From NCBI RefSeq assembly GCF_900091475.1, contig NZ_FMIB01000002.1:310001-374000 (forward strand): a stretch of 64,000 bases of DNA, written 5' to 3'. A program made the position numbers and the translations under genes. Under the pieces are notes generated by a model. It made no database searches and had not been told where the DNA came from. It saw nothing but the letters and a program-made list of their open reading frames with translations. This stretch comes from Micromonospora chersina. GTDB lineage: Bacteria; Actinomycetota; Actinomycetes; Mycobacteriales; Micromonosporaceae. This document shows positions 45,204 through 52,126 of the stretch, piece after piece (the first letter of the stretch is position 1; each line of letters starts with the position of its first letter).

Positions 45204-46196
45204 ATGCGGAGGACCCTGCTCGTCACCGGGCTCGCCCTGCTCCTCGTGGCCACCGGCTGCGGTGGTGGCGGCCGGCCCGCCGAGCCGGCCGGGGCCGGCA
45301 CGCCGACCGCCTCCCGGCAGGACGCCGGCCAGGTCGAGCAGAGCCTGGCCAGCCTGCGCCGGGTCGACGACCTGCCGCTGTACGAGATGACCTACGTGGG
45401 CGACTACGACCCGACCGTGGGCGTCGCGGGCACCCCGCAGGCCACGCCGTTCGGGTGTTCCCTGTTCGCCGCCCGGGGCGACCGGAGCCGGCCGCTGTTC
45501 GCCCGCAACTTCGACTGGGACGCGAACCCGGCGCTGGTGCTGCGCACCGACCCGCCGGACGGGTACGCCTCGATCTCCCTGGTGGACATCTCCTACCTGG
45601 GGGTGACGGCCGACCCCGCCGGGGACCGCCGGCTGCTAAACGCGCCGCTGCTGCCCTTCGACGGGATGAACGAGCGGGGCCTGGCCGTGGGGCTGGCCGC
45701 CGACGACGGCGCCACGGCGGAGCCGGTGCCCGGCCGCCCCACCGTGGGTTCGGTGCGCATTCTGCGCCTGGTGCTCGACTCGGCCGCCACCGTGGACGAG
45801 GCGATCGCCGTGTTCGGGCGCTACAACCTGGACTTCGACGGCGGCCCGCCGCTGCACTACCTGATCGCCGACGCCACCGGGGCGTCCGCGGTGATCGAGT
45901 TCGTGGACGGGCGGATGCGGGCCGAGAAGGGCCGGGGCGCCTGGCAGGCGCTGACCAACGTGCCGGCCGTCGGGGTGGCCGACCGTGACCTGCGCGCCGA
46001 CCACCGCTACGGGGTGCTGGCCGAGGCACTGGACCGGGCCGGCGGGGCGGTGGACGCGCCGGGCGCGCTGCGCCTGCTCGACGCCGTGCGGCAGGCGCAC
46101 ACCCGCTGGTCGGTGACGTACGGGCTGCGCACCGGCGAGGTGCGGCTGGTCACCGCGGGCGGTGGCGAGCGCGACTACCGGCTGCCGATGACCTGA
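45204..46196 (+). CDS. Lipoprotein Ntn-type linear amide hydrolase (choloylglycine hydrolase/C45-like)
   Basis: A 330-residue exported lipoprotein. The signal sequence ends in the lipobox LLVATGC near residue 19. The nucleophile is probably the cysteine in TPFGCSLFAARGD, followed by LFARNFDWD, the conserved Arg/Asn/Asp set, then FDGMNERGLAVGLAADD and the LRLVLDSAATVDEAI helix. In classical enzymes the Cys becomes N-terminal after processing; here it is about 85 residues in, as in the C45 acyltransferase-like group with a propeptide. It should hydrolyse linear amides such as acyl-homoserine lactones or penicillins outside the membrane; the substrate is unknown. Confidence 0.82.
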   Translation: MRRTLLVTGLALLLVATGCGGGGRPAEPAGAGTPTASRQDAGQVEQSLASLRRVDDLPLYEMTYVGDYDPTVGVAGTPQATPFGCSLFAARGDRSRPLFARNFDWDANPALVLRTDPPDGYASISLVDISYLGVTADPAGDRRLLNAPLLPFDGMNERGLAVGLAADDGATAEPVPGRPTVGSVRILRLVLDSAATVDEAIAVFGRYNLDFDGGPPLHYLIADATGASAVIEFVDGRMRAEKGRGAWQALTNVPAVGVADRDLRADHRYGVLAEALDRAGGAVDAPGALRLLDAVRQAHTRWSVTYGLRTGEVRLVTAGGGERDYRLPMT

Positions 46197-46204
46197 CCCG
46201 GACC

Positions 46205-46235
46205 GGTCCGGCCCCGTCGTCCGCGGGACCGGACC
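46205..46235. terminator. Hairpin between convergent genes
   Basis: An 11-bp stem with one mismatch (GGTCCGGCCCC arm) and a nine-base loop. Confidence 0.5.
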
Positions 46236-46246
46236 GACCGTCGGTC

Positions 46247-47689
46247 CTACCGGCTCTCGTAGCCGGGCTGCGTCTGCACGTTCAGCTCCTGGAACCGCGT
46301 CTGGTTGTCGGTACGCGGGTCGTTGATCTCCAGCACGTCCAGGCCCTTCCGGATGTCGCTGGAGTAGATGTGGCCGTTGTAGTAGTAGGCGGACCAGGAA
46401 CCGCCGACCTGGAGCTGGGTCGCCGAGAGCGGACCCCGCTCCCACCAGCCGATCTCGGTCGGGTGGGCCGAGTCGGTGAAGTCCCACACCGAGACGCCGC
46501 CCTGATACCACGCCTGGACCATGATGTCGCGGCCGGGCACCGGGAGGAGCGAGCCGTTGTGGGCGACGCAGTTCTCGGTGTCGGCGTTCAACCGGGGAAT
46601 CTTGTAGTAGCTGCGGAAGACCAGGGAGCGGTCGTCTCCGCTGCCGGTGATGTCGTAGATGGCGTCCGCGCCCTTGTCCCGGTCGATGGTCTTGAGGCAG
46701 GTCGCCGCGCCGCCCCCGCCCAGCTCGTCGGTGAAGACGACCTTGGTGCCGGTGTTGTTGAACGTCGCCGAGTGCCAGAAGGCGAAGTTCTTCGTGTCGC
46801 GCACCCGGTCGATCACGCGGGGCGCCTCGCGGTTCGCGATGTCCATCAGGATGCCGTCGCCCATGCAGGCTCCCGCGGCGAGATTCCGCTCCGGGTAGGC
46901 GGTGATGTCGTGGCAGCCGGTGGTCGCCGAGGTGCTGGAACCCTTGTACCCGCCGTCCGGGAAGAGGTTCGGGGTCGCCACCACCGCCGCCTGGGTCGGC
47001 GCCGCCACCGGCACCTTGACGATGGAGATGGAGTCGTGCGGCGGCTGACAGTCGGGGAAGTCGGCCGACGGGCTGTACGACGACACGTACAGGTACACCG
47101 TGCCACTGTCCCGGCCCGGGACGAGGGTGTGGGTGTGCGAGCCGCAGTCGGTCTCGACCGACTTCACGTAGCGCGGGGCGGTCTTGTCGGTGATGTCGAA
47201 GATCTTGATGCCCTCCCAGGACGACTTGACCGTCGCCGACTGCGAGGTGCTGGCGCACGAGTCGTCGCTGCGGGACGAGTCGGTGGAGAGGAAGAGCAGG
47301 TTGCCGTGGACGGAGACGTCGTTCTGCGAGCCCGGGCAGAGCACCTGGGACACGATGGACGGCGCGCTCGGCCGGGCGATGTCGTAGATGACGAAGCCGT
47401 TGTAGTTGCCGACGAAGGCGTAGTGGCCCTGGAAGGCCATGTCGGTGCCGAGCGAGGTGTCGAACGGCGCGCGCGGCGGCAGGTTGGCGATCTGGCGGAC
47501 GTTCGGGCTGCTGGCGATCGCGTCGACGGGCAGCCCGATGCCGGGCGCGGCGGCCGGCGCTGCGACGGGATCGGGCGCTTCCTGAGCGCTGCTGGGTTGG
47601 GCGGTGGCCACGCTGGCGACGAGGAGAGCGGCTGCGGCCAGGCTGACGGTCCGGAATGGACGGCTGCGTGACGTGCGGAAACGGATCAT
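46247..47689 (-). CDS. Secreted LVIVD-repeat protein
   Basis: A 480-residue exported beta-propeller-like protein. The signal peptide is RTVSLAAAALLVASVATA with cleavage near residue 28. LVIVD-type blades repeat: DMAFQGHYAFVGNYNGFVIYDIA, GNLLFLSTDSS, GIKIFDITDKTAPRYV, DGILMDIANREAPRVI, GGVSVWDFTDSAHP and NGHIYSSDIRKGLDVLEI. Several cysteines fit disulfides outside the cell. A surface-binding role is likely and no catalytic site is apparent. The ATG at 47689 is six bases after AAGGGTG. It diverges from DUF305 with a Crp-type site between. Confidence 0.88.
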   Translation of the reverse strand: MIRFRTSRSRPFRTVSLAAAALLVASVATAQPSSAQEAPDPVAAPAAAPGIGLPVDAIASSPNVRQIANLPPRAPFDTSLGTDMAFQGHYAFVGNYNGFVIYDIARPSAPSIVSQVLCPGSQNDVSVHGNLLFLSTDSSRSDDSCASTSQSATVKSSWEGIKIFDITDKTAPRYVKSVETDCGSHTHTLVPGRDSGTVYLYVSSYSPSADFPDCQPPHDSISIVKVPVAAPTQAAVVATPNLFPDGGYKGSSTSATTGCHDITAYPERNLAAGACMGDGILMDIANREAPRVIDRVRDTKNFAFWHSATFNNTGTKVVFTDELGGGGAATCLKTIDRDKGADAIYDITGSGDDRSLVFRSYYKIPRLNADTENCVAHNGSLLPVPGRDIMVQAWYQGGVSVWDFTDSAHPTEIGWWERGPLSATQLQVGGSWSAYYYNGHIYSSDIRKGLDVLEINDPRTDNQTRFQELNVQTQPGYESR

Positions 47690-47753
47690 CGGCAACACCC
47701 TTCGAAAGGGGGATGATGATCCCCACACCTTACCGGCATATGACGTGCATCTA

Positions 47754-47769
47754 TGTGATCTGAGTCACA
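47754..47769. promoter_or_regulatory. Crp/FNR-type operator between LVIVD and DUF305 genes
   Basis: TGTGATCTGAGTCACA matches the TGTGA-N6-TCACA consensus in both half-sites and extends one base each side (ATGTGA, TCACAT). It is 64 bases upstream of the LVIVD start and 23 bases upstream of a TAGGAT -10 (47792-47797) for the DUF305 gene, positions suited to repression of one and activation or repression of the other. Confidence 0.7.
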
Positions 47770-47827
47770 TGAAGGGTCGGTGGTCTATGGATAGGATCGC
47801 TGTCACCTCGACCGGAGGGAGCGGCGT

Positions 47828-48511
47828 ATGACCGGCCGGCAGGGACGGGTCTGGGCCGCCGTCACACTGGCGGCCATGCTCGTGGTCGCCGTCGGCCTCA
47901 CGCTGTCGGCGCGTCGGGCCGACCGGCCGACGCTCGCCCGGACGACCGCCGTCAGCGCGTCGCCCACCCCGGACGGTCCGTCGGTGGTCGTGCCCGGCCG
48001 GCCCGGGGAGCCGGCGGCCACCCGCGCCGCGCAGGAGGTCCGGGGCGCCGCGCCGCCCCGCTACAACGGCCTCGACGTCTGGTACGTCCGGATGATGATC
48101 CCGCACCACCAGCAGGCCGTGGAGATGGCGAGCCTCGCCCCCGACCGGGCCGCCGACCCCCGCGTACGCGCCGTCGCCGACCGGATCCGCGCCGCCCAGG
48201 GGCCGGAGATCGGGGTGCTGCGCGGCTGGCTCGGCGAGCGCGACCTGCCCGCCGAGGTCCCCGGGCACGACCACGGCACGATGCGCGGCATGCAGTCCGC
48301 CGAGGCGATGCGGCAGCTCGCCGCCGCCCGGGGCGCGGAGTTCGACCGGCTCTTCGTGCGGATGATGACGGCGCACCACGAGGGCGCCGTGGTCATGTCC
48401 ACCGACCTGCTCAAGGTGGGCGCGGACCAGACCCTCCAGGAGTTCGCCAACGGGGTCGCCAGCGAGCAGTCCGCCGAGATCGCCCGCCTCCGCGAGCTGA
48501 TCACGCCCTGA
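47828..48511 (+). CDS. DUF305 family secreted/membrane-anchored protein
   Basis: A 227-residue protein with an N-terminal membrane segment (VWAAVTLAAMLVVAVGLTL) and a DUF305 four-helix core in two halves: YVRMMIPHHQQAVEMASLA near 92-110 and FVRMMTAHHEGAVVMSTDL near 178-196. The paired HH/M motifs and the GHDHGTMRGM loop look able to bind copper or another metal. The exact function is unknown; DUF305 and LVIVD genes are frequent neighbours in actinobacteria. The ATG follows GGAGGG by about seven bases. Confidence 0.88.
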   Translation: MTGRQGRVWAAVTLAAMLVVAVGLTLSARRADRPTLARTTAVSASPTPDGPSVVVPGRPGEPAATRAAQEVRGAAPPRYNGLDVWYVRMMIPHHQQAVEMASLAPDRAADPRVRAVADRIRAAQGPEIGVLRGWLGERDLPAEVPGHDHGTMRGMQSAEAMRQLAAARGAEFDRLFVRMMTAHHEGAVVMSTDLLKVGADQTLQEFANGVASEQSAEIARLRELITP

Positions 48512-48541
48512 GGCCGCCTCATCCCCGCGGCCGGTCGGGGA

Positions 48542-48586
48542 ATCTTGGACACTCACCGTTCGCTGCGAACGACAACTGTCCAAGAT
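48542..48586. repeat. Extragenic palindromic element, type B
   Basis: A symmetric 45-bp element: ATCTTGGACA (48542-48551), five bases, CGTTCG, CTG, CGAACG, five bases, TGTCCAAGAT (48577-48586). The same arm lengths on both sides mark it as a mobile or maintained palindromic repeat, not a simple terminator. It provides the last codons and stop of the minus-strand gene beside it. Confidence 0.7.
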
Positions 48587-48864
48587 CGCGCCGGTGTCGC
48601 GCCTTCGCCGCCGCAGGCGCCGTCGTGGTCGGCCGGGCGGGGGCAGCGGGCGTCGCCGGGCAGCCGGGCGTCACACCAGATCCGGGTACGCACGAACTGC
48701 CGGTCCTCTTCGCTGAGCGTGGTCTCGCCGAAGTCGATGGCGGTGACGTGGCCGAGCGAGTCGCGCAGCGCGACGGCCAGCGCGGTTGCCTCGACCAGCC
48801 GGGTGAGCGTGGTGGGCAGGTGGATGATCCAGCGCGGCTCGGAAGCCGCGTCGGTGGCGTCCAT
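48553..48864 (-). CDS. Small protein of unknown function ending in a palindromic repeat
   Basis: A 103-residue cytoplasmic protein. Its core (WIIHLPTTLTRLVEATALAVALRDSLGHVTAIDFGETTLSEEDRQFVRTRIWCDA) looks like an alpha/beta domain and is followed by a Cys/His-containing segment (CDARLPGDARCPRPADHDGACG) that could bind zinc. The last ten or eleven residues (SWTVVVRSER) and the stop are encoded by the type B palindrome, so the original C-terminus may have been altered. The ATG at 48864 follows GGAG. I do not recognise a family. Confidence 0.65.
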   Translation of the reverse strand: MDATDAASEPRWIIHLPTTLTRLVEATALAVALRDSLGHVTAIDFGETTLSEEDRQFVRTRIWCDARLPGDARCPRPADHDGACGGEGATPARSWTVVVRSER

Positions 48865-49069
48865 GGCTCTCCGTGGGGGTGCTGAAGGGAAAGGTCGACC
48901 GGTGCCGGGGCGGACCTTCCGCCCCGGCACGTCCGGGTCTCCTGCCCGGCTGAGCCGTTCCGGTGCCAACCCGAGCGACCCGGAGGCAGCCTATGTCAAT
49001 AGGTGGTATAGGTCAACCATGCGCAGGAGGTGAGAGGATCGGGGCAGGTGCCAGCCCGAAAGGATCCGC

Positions 49070-49297
49070 GTGTCTCCGATCCCGCTCAGCTATACCGACA
49101 TCGCTGCGGACATCACCTCGAAGATCGACTCGGGGGAGTACCAGGCCGGAGCGAAGCTGCCCTCCTACACGCAGCTCGCCGACCTCTACTCGGTGTCGTT
49201 CTCGACGGCCGCTCGCGCAGTGGCGCTGTTGCGTGACCGTGGTGTGGTCGTCGGTTCGCCCGGACGGGGCGTCTTCGTGGCCGACCCGTCCGCGTAA
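49070..49297 (+). CDS. GntR-type winged helix-turn-helix protein, DNA-binding domain only
   Basis: A 75-residue protein that is just the GntR DNA-binding domain: YTDIAADITSKIDSGEYQAGAKLPSYTQLADLYSVSFSTAARAVALLRDRGVVVGSPGRGVFVA. The sequence ends at the wing, so there is no effector-binding domain. The start is a GTG at 49070 with AAAGGA five bases upstream. A TATAGG at 49007-49012 is a possible -10. It is followed closely by a two-component operon on the same strand. Confidence 0.85.
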   Translation: MSPIPLSYTDIAADITSKIDSGEYQAGAKLPSYTQLADLYSVSFSTAARAVALLRDRGVVVGSPGRGVFVADPSA

Positions 49298-49342
49298 CGG
49301 GGTGGGCATCGACGCATGCGGTGGCCCGTACGCTGGGTGACC

Positions 49343-50551
49343 GTGGACCGCATCGTCTTCGGCCGCCCGCTGCGCAGCGTCGCGTTCGACGTCGCCGTCT
49401 CCGGGCTGGTCGCCCTCTTCGCCGTCCTGGGGATCTTCGCCCAGGCCGGCGGGGCGGCGGCCACCGCCGTCGGGATCGTGATGGCGCTGGTCCTGCTGTT
49501 CCGGCGGATCCACCCGTCGGCGGTGGCGGCCGGAGTGGCCGCGCTCGCGCTGCTCCAGGTGGTCGCCGGTTGGGGCCCCCTCGCGTACGACGTCGGTGTG
49601 CTCATCGCCCTCTACAGCGTGGTCAAGTACGCCGACCGGCTGCGCGACGGCATCCTCGCCGGCATCGTGGCCGCGATCGGCGTGCTGCTCGCCGCCGTCC
49701 AGACGCCCGGACCGGCGCCCTGGTGGGCCGGCGCGCTCTACTACGGCCTGATCACCGGCGCGGTCTGGCTGGTCGGGCTGAACGTGCGGACCCGCCGGCT
49801 CTACGTGCTGAGCCTGGAGGAGCGCGCCGCCACCCTGGAACGGGAGCGGGAGGCCGAGTCCCGGGCGGCGGTCGCCGAGGAGCGCACCCGGATCGCCCGC
49901 GAGCTGCACGACGTGGTCGCGCACAGCATGGCCGTGATGATCGTGCAGGCCGACGGGGTCCGGTTCACCATCGACCGGGACCCGGCCACCGCGCGGGAGG
50001 CGGCAAAGGTGGTGGCCGACACCGGCCGGCAGGCGCTGGAGGAGATGCGGCGCCTGGTGGGCGTACTCCGGGAACCGAGCCGGCCGGAGCCGGCGGCCGC
50101 GCTTGACGCGGTGCCGGCGCACCGGCGGCCCGCCCTGGTCGAGCTGCCCGACCTGCTGGACCGCTTCCGCGCTGCCGGCCTGCGCATCACCGACACCGCC
50201 ACCGGCACGCCGGTCGCCCTGCCGCCCGGCCTGGAGCTGACCGTCTACCGGGTGGTGCAGGAGAGCCTGACCAACGCGCTCAAGCACGCCGGGGTGGGCG
50301 CGGCGGTCGAGTTGCGCCTTGAGTGGTTCGCGGACGCCGTCGTGGTCCGGGCGGTCGACGACGGGCGCGGCCGTCCGGTGGTCCGGCCGGCGCCGTCCGG
50401 CGGGCACGGTCTGGTCGGCATGCGCGAGCGGGTCGGGGTGTACGACGGCAGCCTCGCCGCCGGCCCCACGCTGGGCGGGGGCTGGCGGGTCGAGGCGCGG
50501 CTGCCGCTACCGTCGGCGCCGGGCACCGAGGAAGGGAAGGCGGCGGCATGA
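49343..50551 (+). CDS. NarL-family sensor histidine kinase (second system)
   Basis: A 402-residue kinase with about five transmembrane segments in the first 160 residues and no large external loop. The HisKA_3 domain has its phospho-accepting His in RIARELHDVVAHSMAVMIVQADG, and the HATPase_c domain shows VVQESLTNALKHAG (N box) and GGHGLVGMRERVGVYDG (G box). The GTG at 49343 lies eight bases after TACGCT (49329-49334), a leaderless layout; in-frame starts at 49337 (GTG) and 49316 (ATG) are alternatives. The stop overlaps the regulator start (ATGA). Confidence 0.9.
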   Translation: MDRIVFGRPLRSVAFDVAVSGLVALFAVLGIFAQAGGAAATAVGIVMALVLLFRRIHPSAVAAGVAALALLQVVAGWGPLAYDVGVLIALYSVVKYADRLRDGILAGIVAAIGVLLAAVQTPGPAPWWAGALYYGLITGAVWLVGLNVRTRRLYVLSLEERAATLEREREAESRAAVAEERTRIARELHDVVAHSMAVMIVQADGVRFTIDRDPATAREAAKVVADTGRQALEEMRRLVGVLREPSRPEPAAALDAVPAHRRPALVELPDLLDRFRAAGLRITDTATGTPVALPPGLELTVYRVVQESLTNALKHAGVGAAVELRLEWFADAVVVRAVDDGRGRPVVRPAPSGGHGLVGMRERVGVYDGSLAAGPTLGGGWRVEARLPLPSAPGTEEGKAAA

Positions 50552-51213
50552 CCGTCCGGGTGGTGATCGTGGACGACCAGGCGCTGGTGCGCGCCGGGTT
50601 CCGGATGGTGCTGGACTCCCAGCCGGATCTCACGGTGGTCGGCGAGGCGATCGACGGCGCGGACGCGCTGCGGGTGCTGGACCGGGTCGAGGCCGACGTG
50701 GTGGTGATGGACCTGCGGATGCCCACCATGGACGGCGTGGAGGCGACGAGGAGGATCTGCGCCCGTCCGGCCGGCAGCCGGCCCCGGGTGCTGGTGCTCA
50801 CCACCTTCGACACCGAGGCGGACGCGTTCGCCGCGCTCCGCGCCGGGGCCAGCGGCTTCCTGCTCAAGAACGTCCCGCCGGAGGACCTGCTCGCCGCGAT
50901 CCGGGTGGTGGCCGAGGGCGACTCGGTGGTGGCCCCGTCGATCACCCGGCGGCTGCTGGACCGGTTCGCCGGCCAGCTCGGCCCGGCGCCCGCCGAGGAC
51001 CCGCGGCTGGCCCAGCTCACCGAGCGGGAGCGGGAGGTGCTGCTGCTCGTGGCGCAGGGGCTCTCCAACGCCGAGATCGCCGCCCGGGTGCACGTGGCCG
51101 AGGCGACGGTGAAGACCCACGTCGGCCGGATCCTGGCCAAGCTCCAGCTCCGCGACCGGGTCCAGGCCGTGGTGCTGGCCTATGAGAGCGGGCTGGTCAC
51201 GCCGGGCGGCTGA
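50548..51213 (+). CDS. NarL/FixJ-family response regulator (second system)
   Basis: A 221-residue regulator with a receiver domain (VIVDDQALVRAGF, phospho-acceptor in VVVMDLRMPTMDG, conserved Lys in FLLKNVPPEDLL) and a LuxR-type helix-turn-helix (LTEREREVLLLVAQGLSNAEIAARVHVAEATVKTHVGRILAKL). It is coupled to the kinase. An 18-bp palindrome just past its stop, before an ABC exporter operon, is a likely target. Confidence 0.94.
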   Translation: MTVRVVIVDDQALVRAGFRMVLDSQPDLTVVGEAIDGADALRVLDRVEADVVVMDLRMPTMDGVEATRRICARPAGSRPRVLVLTTFDTEADAFAALRAGASGFLLKNVPPEDLLAAIRVVAEGDSVVAPSITRRLLDRFAGQLGPAPAEDPRLAQLTEREREVLLLVAQGLSNAEIAARVHVAEATVKTHVGRILAKLQLRDRVQAVVLAYESGLVTPGG

Positions 51214-51219
51214 CCCGGC

Positions 51220-51237
51220 GTACGACCTGGGTCGTAC
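51220..51237. promoter_or_regulatory. 18-bp palindrome upstream of the ABC exporter
   Basis: GTACGACC-TG-GGTCGTAC, perfect over both arms, lies between the response regulator stop and the ABC ATPase gene. A TAGCGT -10 (51317-51322) sits 80 bases downstream, 12 bases before the ATPase ATG. This is a typical dimeric NarL-type operator layout. Confidence 0.6.
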
Positions 51238-51334
51238 GGGTCCACCCGGTCGGGGGCGACCACCGGCGTACCGAGGTCGAGCGCGCAGGTGGAGATCACC
51301 GGCGGGGTGCCGCGCATAGCGTCGGAAAGGTCAG

Positions 51335-52126
51335 ATGACCCTGTCCGACAGGAGCACCACGTTGTCCGCAACCACCACCACCGGCGTCGCCGTCACCGCT
51401 CGTGAGCTGCGCCGGGAGTACGGCGCCGGGCTGTCCCGGGTCGTCGCCCTCGACGGCGTCGACCTCGACCTGGCCGCCGCCCGGTTCACTGCCGTGATGG
51501 GCCCGTCCGGCTCCGGCAAGTCCACCCTGCTGCACTGCCTGGCCGGCCTGGACCGGCCGTCGGCCGGCACGGTGCGCATCGGCGACGCCGACCTGGCCCG
51601 CCTCGACGACCGCCGGCTGACCCGGCTGCGCCGGGACCGGATCGGCTTCGTCTTCCAGAAGTTCAACCTGCTGCCCACCCTCACCGCCGAGGAGAACATC
51701 GTGCTGCCGCTGGCCATCGCCGGCCGGCGGCCCGACCCGGAGTGGCTGCGGCAGGTGGTGGCCGCGGTGGGCCTCACCGACCGACTCGGGCACCGGCCCG
51801 CGGAGCTGTCCGGCGGCCAGCAGCAGCGGGTCGCCGTGGCCCGGGCCCTGGTCACCCGACCCTGGGTGATCTTCGCGGACGAGCCCACCGGCAACCTGGA
51901 CTCCCGCTCCGGCGCGGAGGTGCTGCGGCTGCTCCGCGAGGCGGTGGACACCCTCGGGCAGACGGTGGTCATGGTGACCCACGACCCCAAGGCCGCCGCC
52001 CACGCCGACCGGGTGGTGTTCCTCGCCGACGGGCGGCTGGTCGACGAGCTGCACGCGCCGACCGCCGGCCAGGTCCTCGACGCGCTGACCCGCCTCGAGG
52101 CCGGCGCGTCGCCGGTGGGGCGGTGA
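51335..52126 (+). CDS. ABC transporter ATP-binding protein (MacB/LolD type)
   Basis: A 263-residue ATPase with Walker A GPSGSGKST near 58, Q-loop FVFQKFNLLPTL, signature LSGGQQQRVAVARAL near 154, Walker B VIFADEPTGNLDS and H-loop VTHDPK. The LNLLPTLTAEENI-like region and the TGNLDS ending are diagnostic for the MacB/LolD/FtsE class, which works with FtsX-type permeases in substrate extrusion or lipoprotein and peptide handling. The ATG at 51335 follows AAAGG; a TTG at 51362 behind AGGAG is an alternative start. The stop overlaps the permease start (GTGA). Confidence 0.94.
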   Translation: MTLSDRSTTLSATTTTGVAVTARELRREYGAGLSRVVALDGVDLDLAAARFTAVMGPSGSGKSTLLHCLAGLDRPSAGTVRIGDADLARLDDRRLTRLRRDRIGFVFQKFNLLPTLTAEENIVLPLAIAGRRPDPEWLRQVVAAVGLTDRLGHRPAELSGGQQQRVAVARALVTRPWVIFADEPTGNLDSRSGAEVLRLLREAVDTLGQTVVMVTHDPKAAAHADRVVFLADGRLVDELHAPTAGQVLDALTRLEAGASPVGR

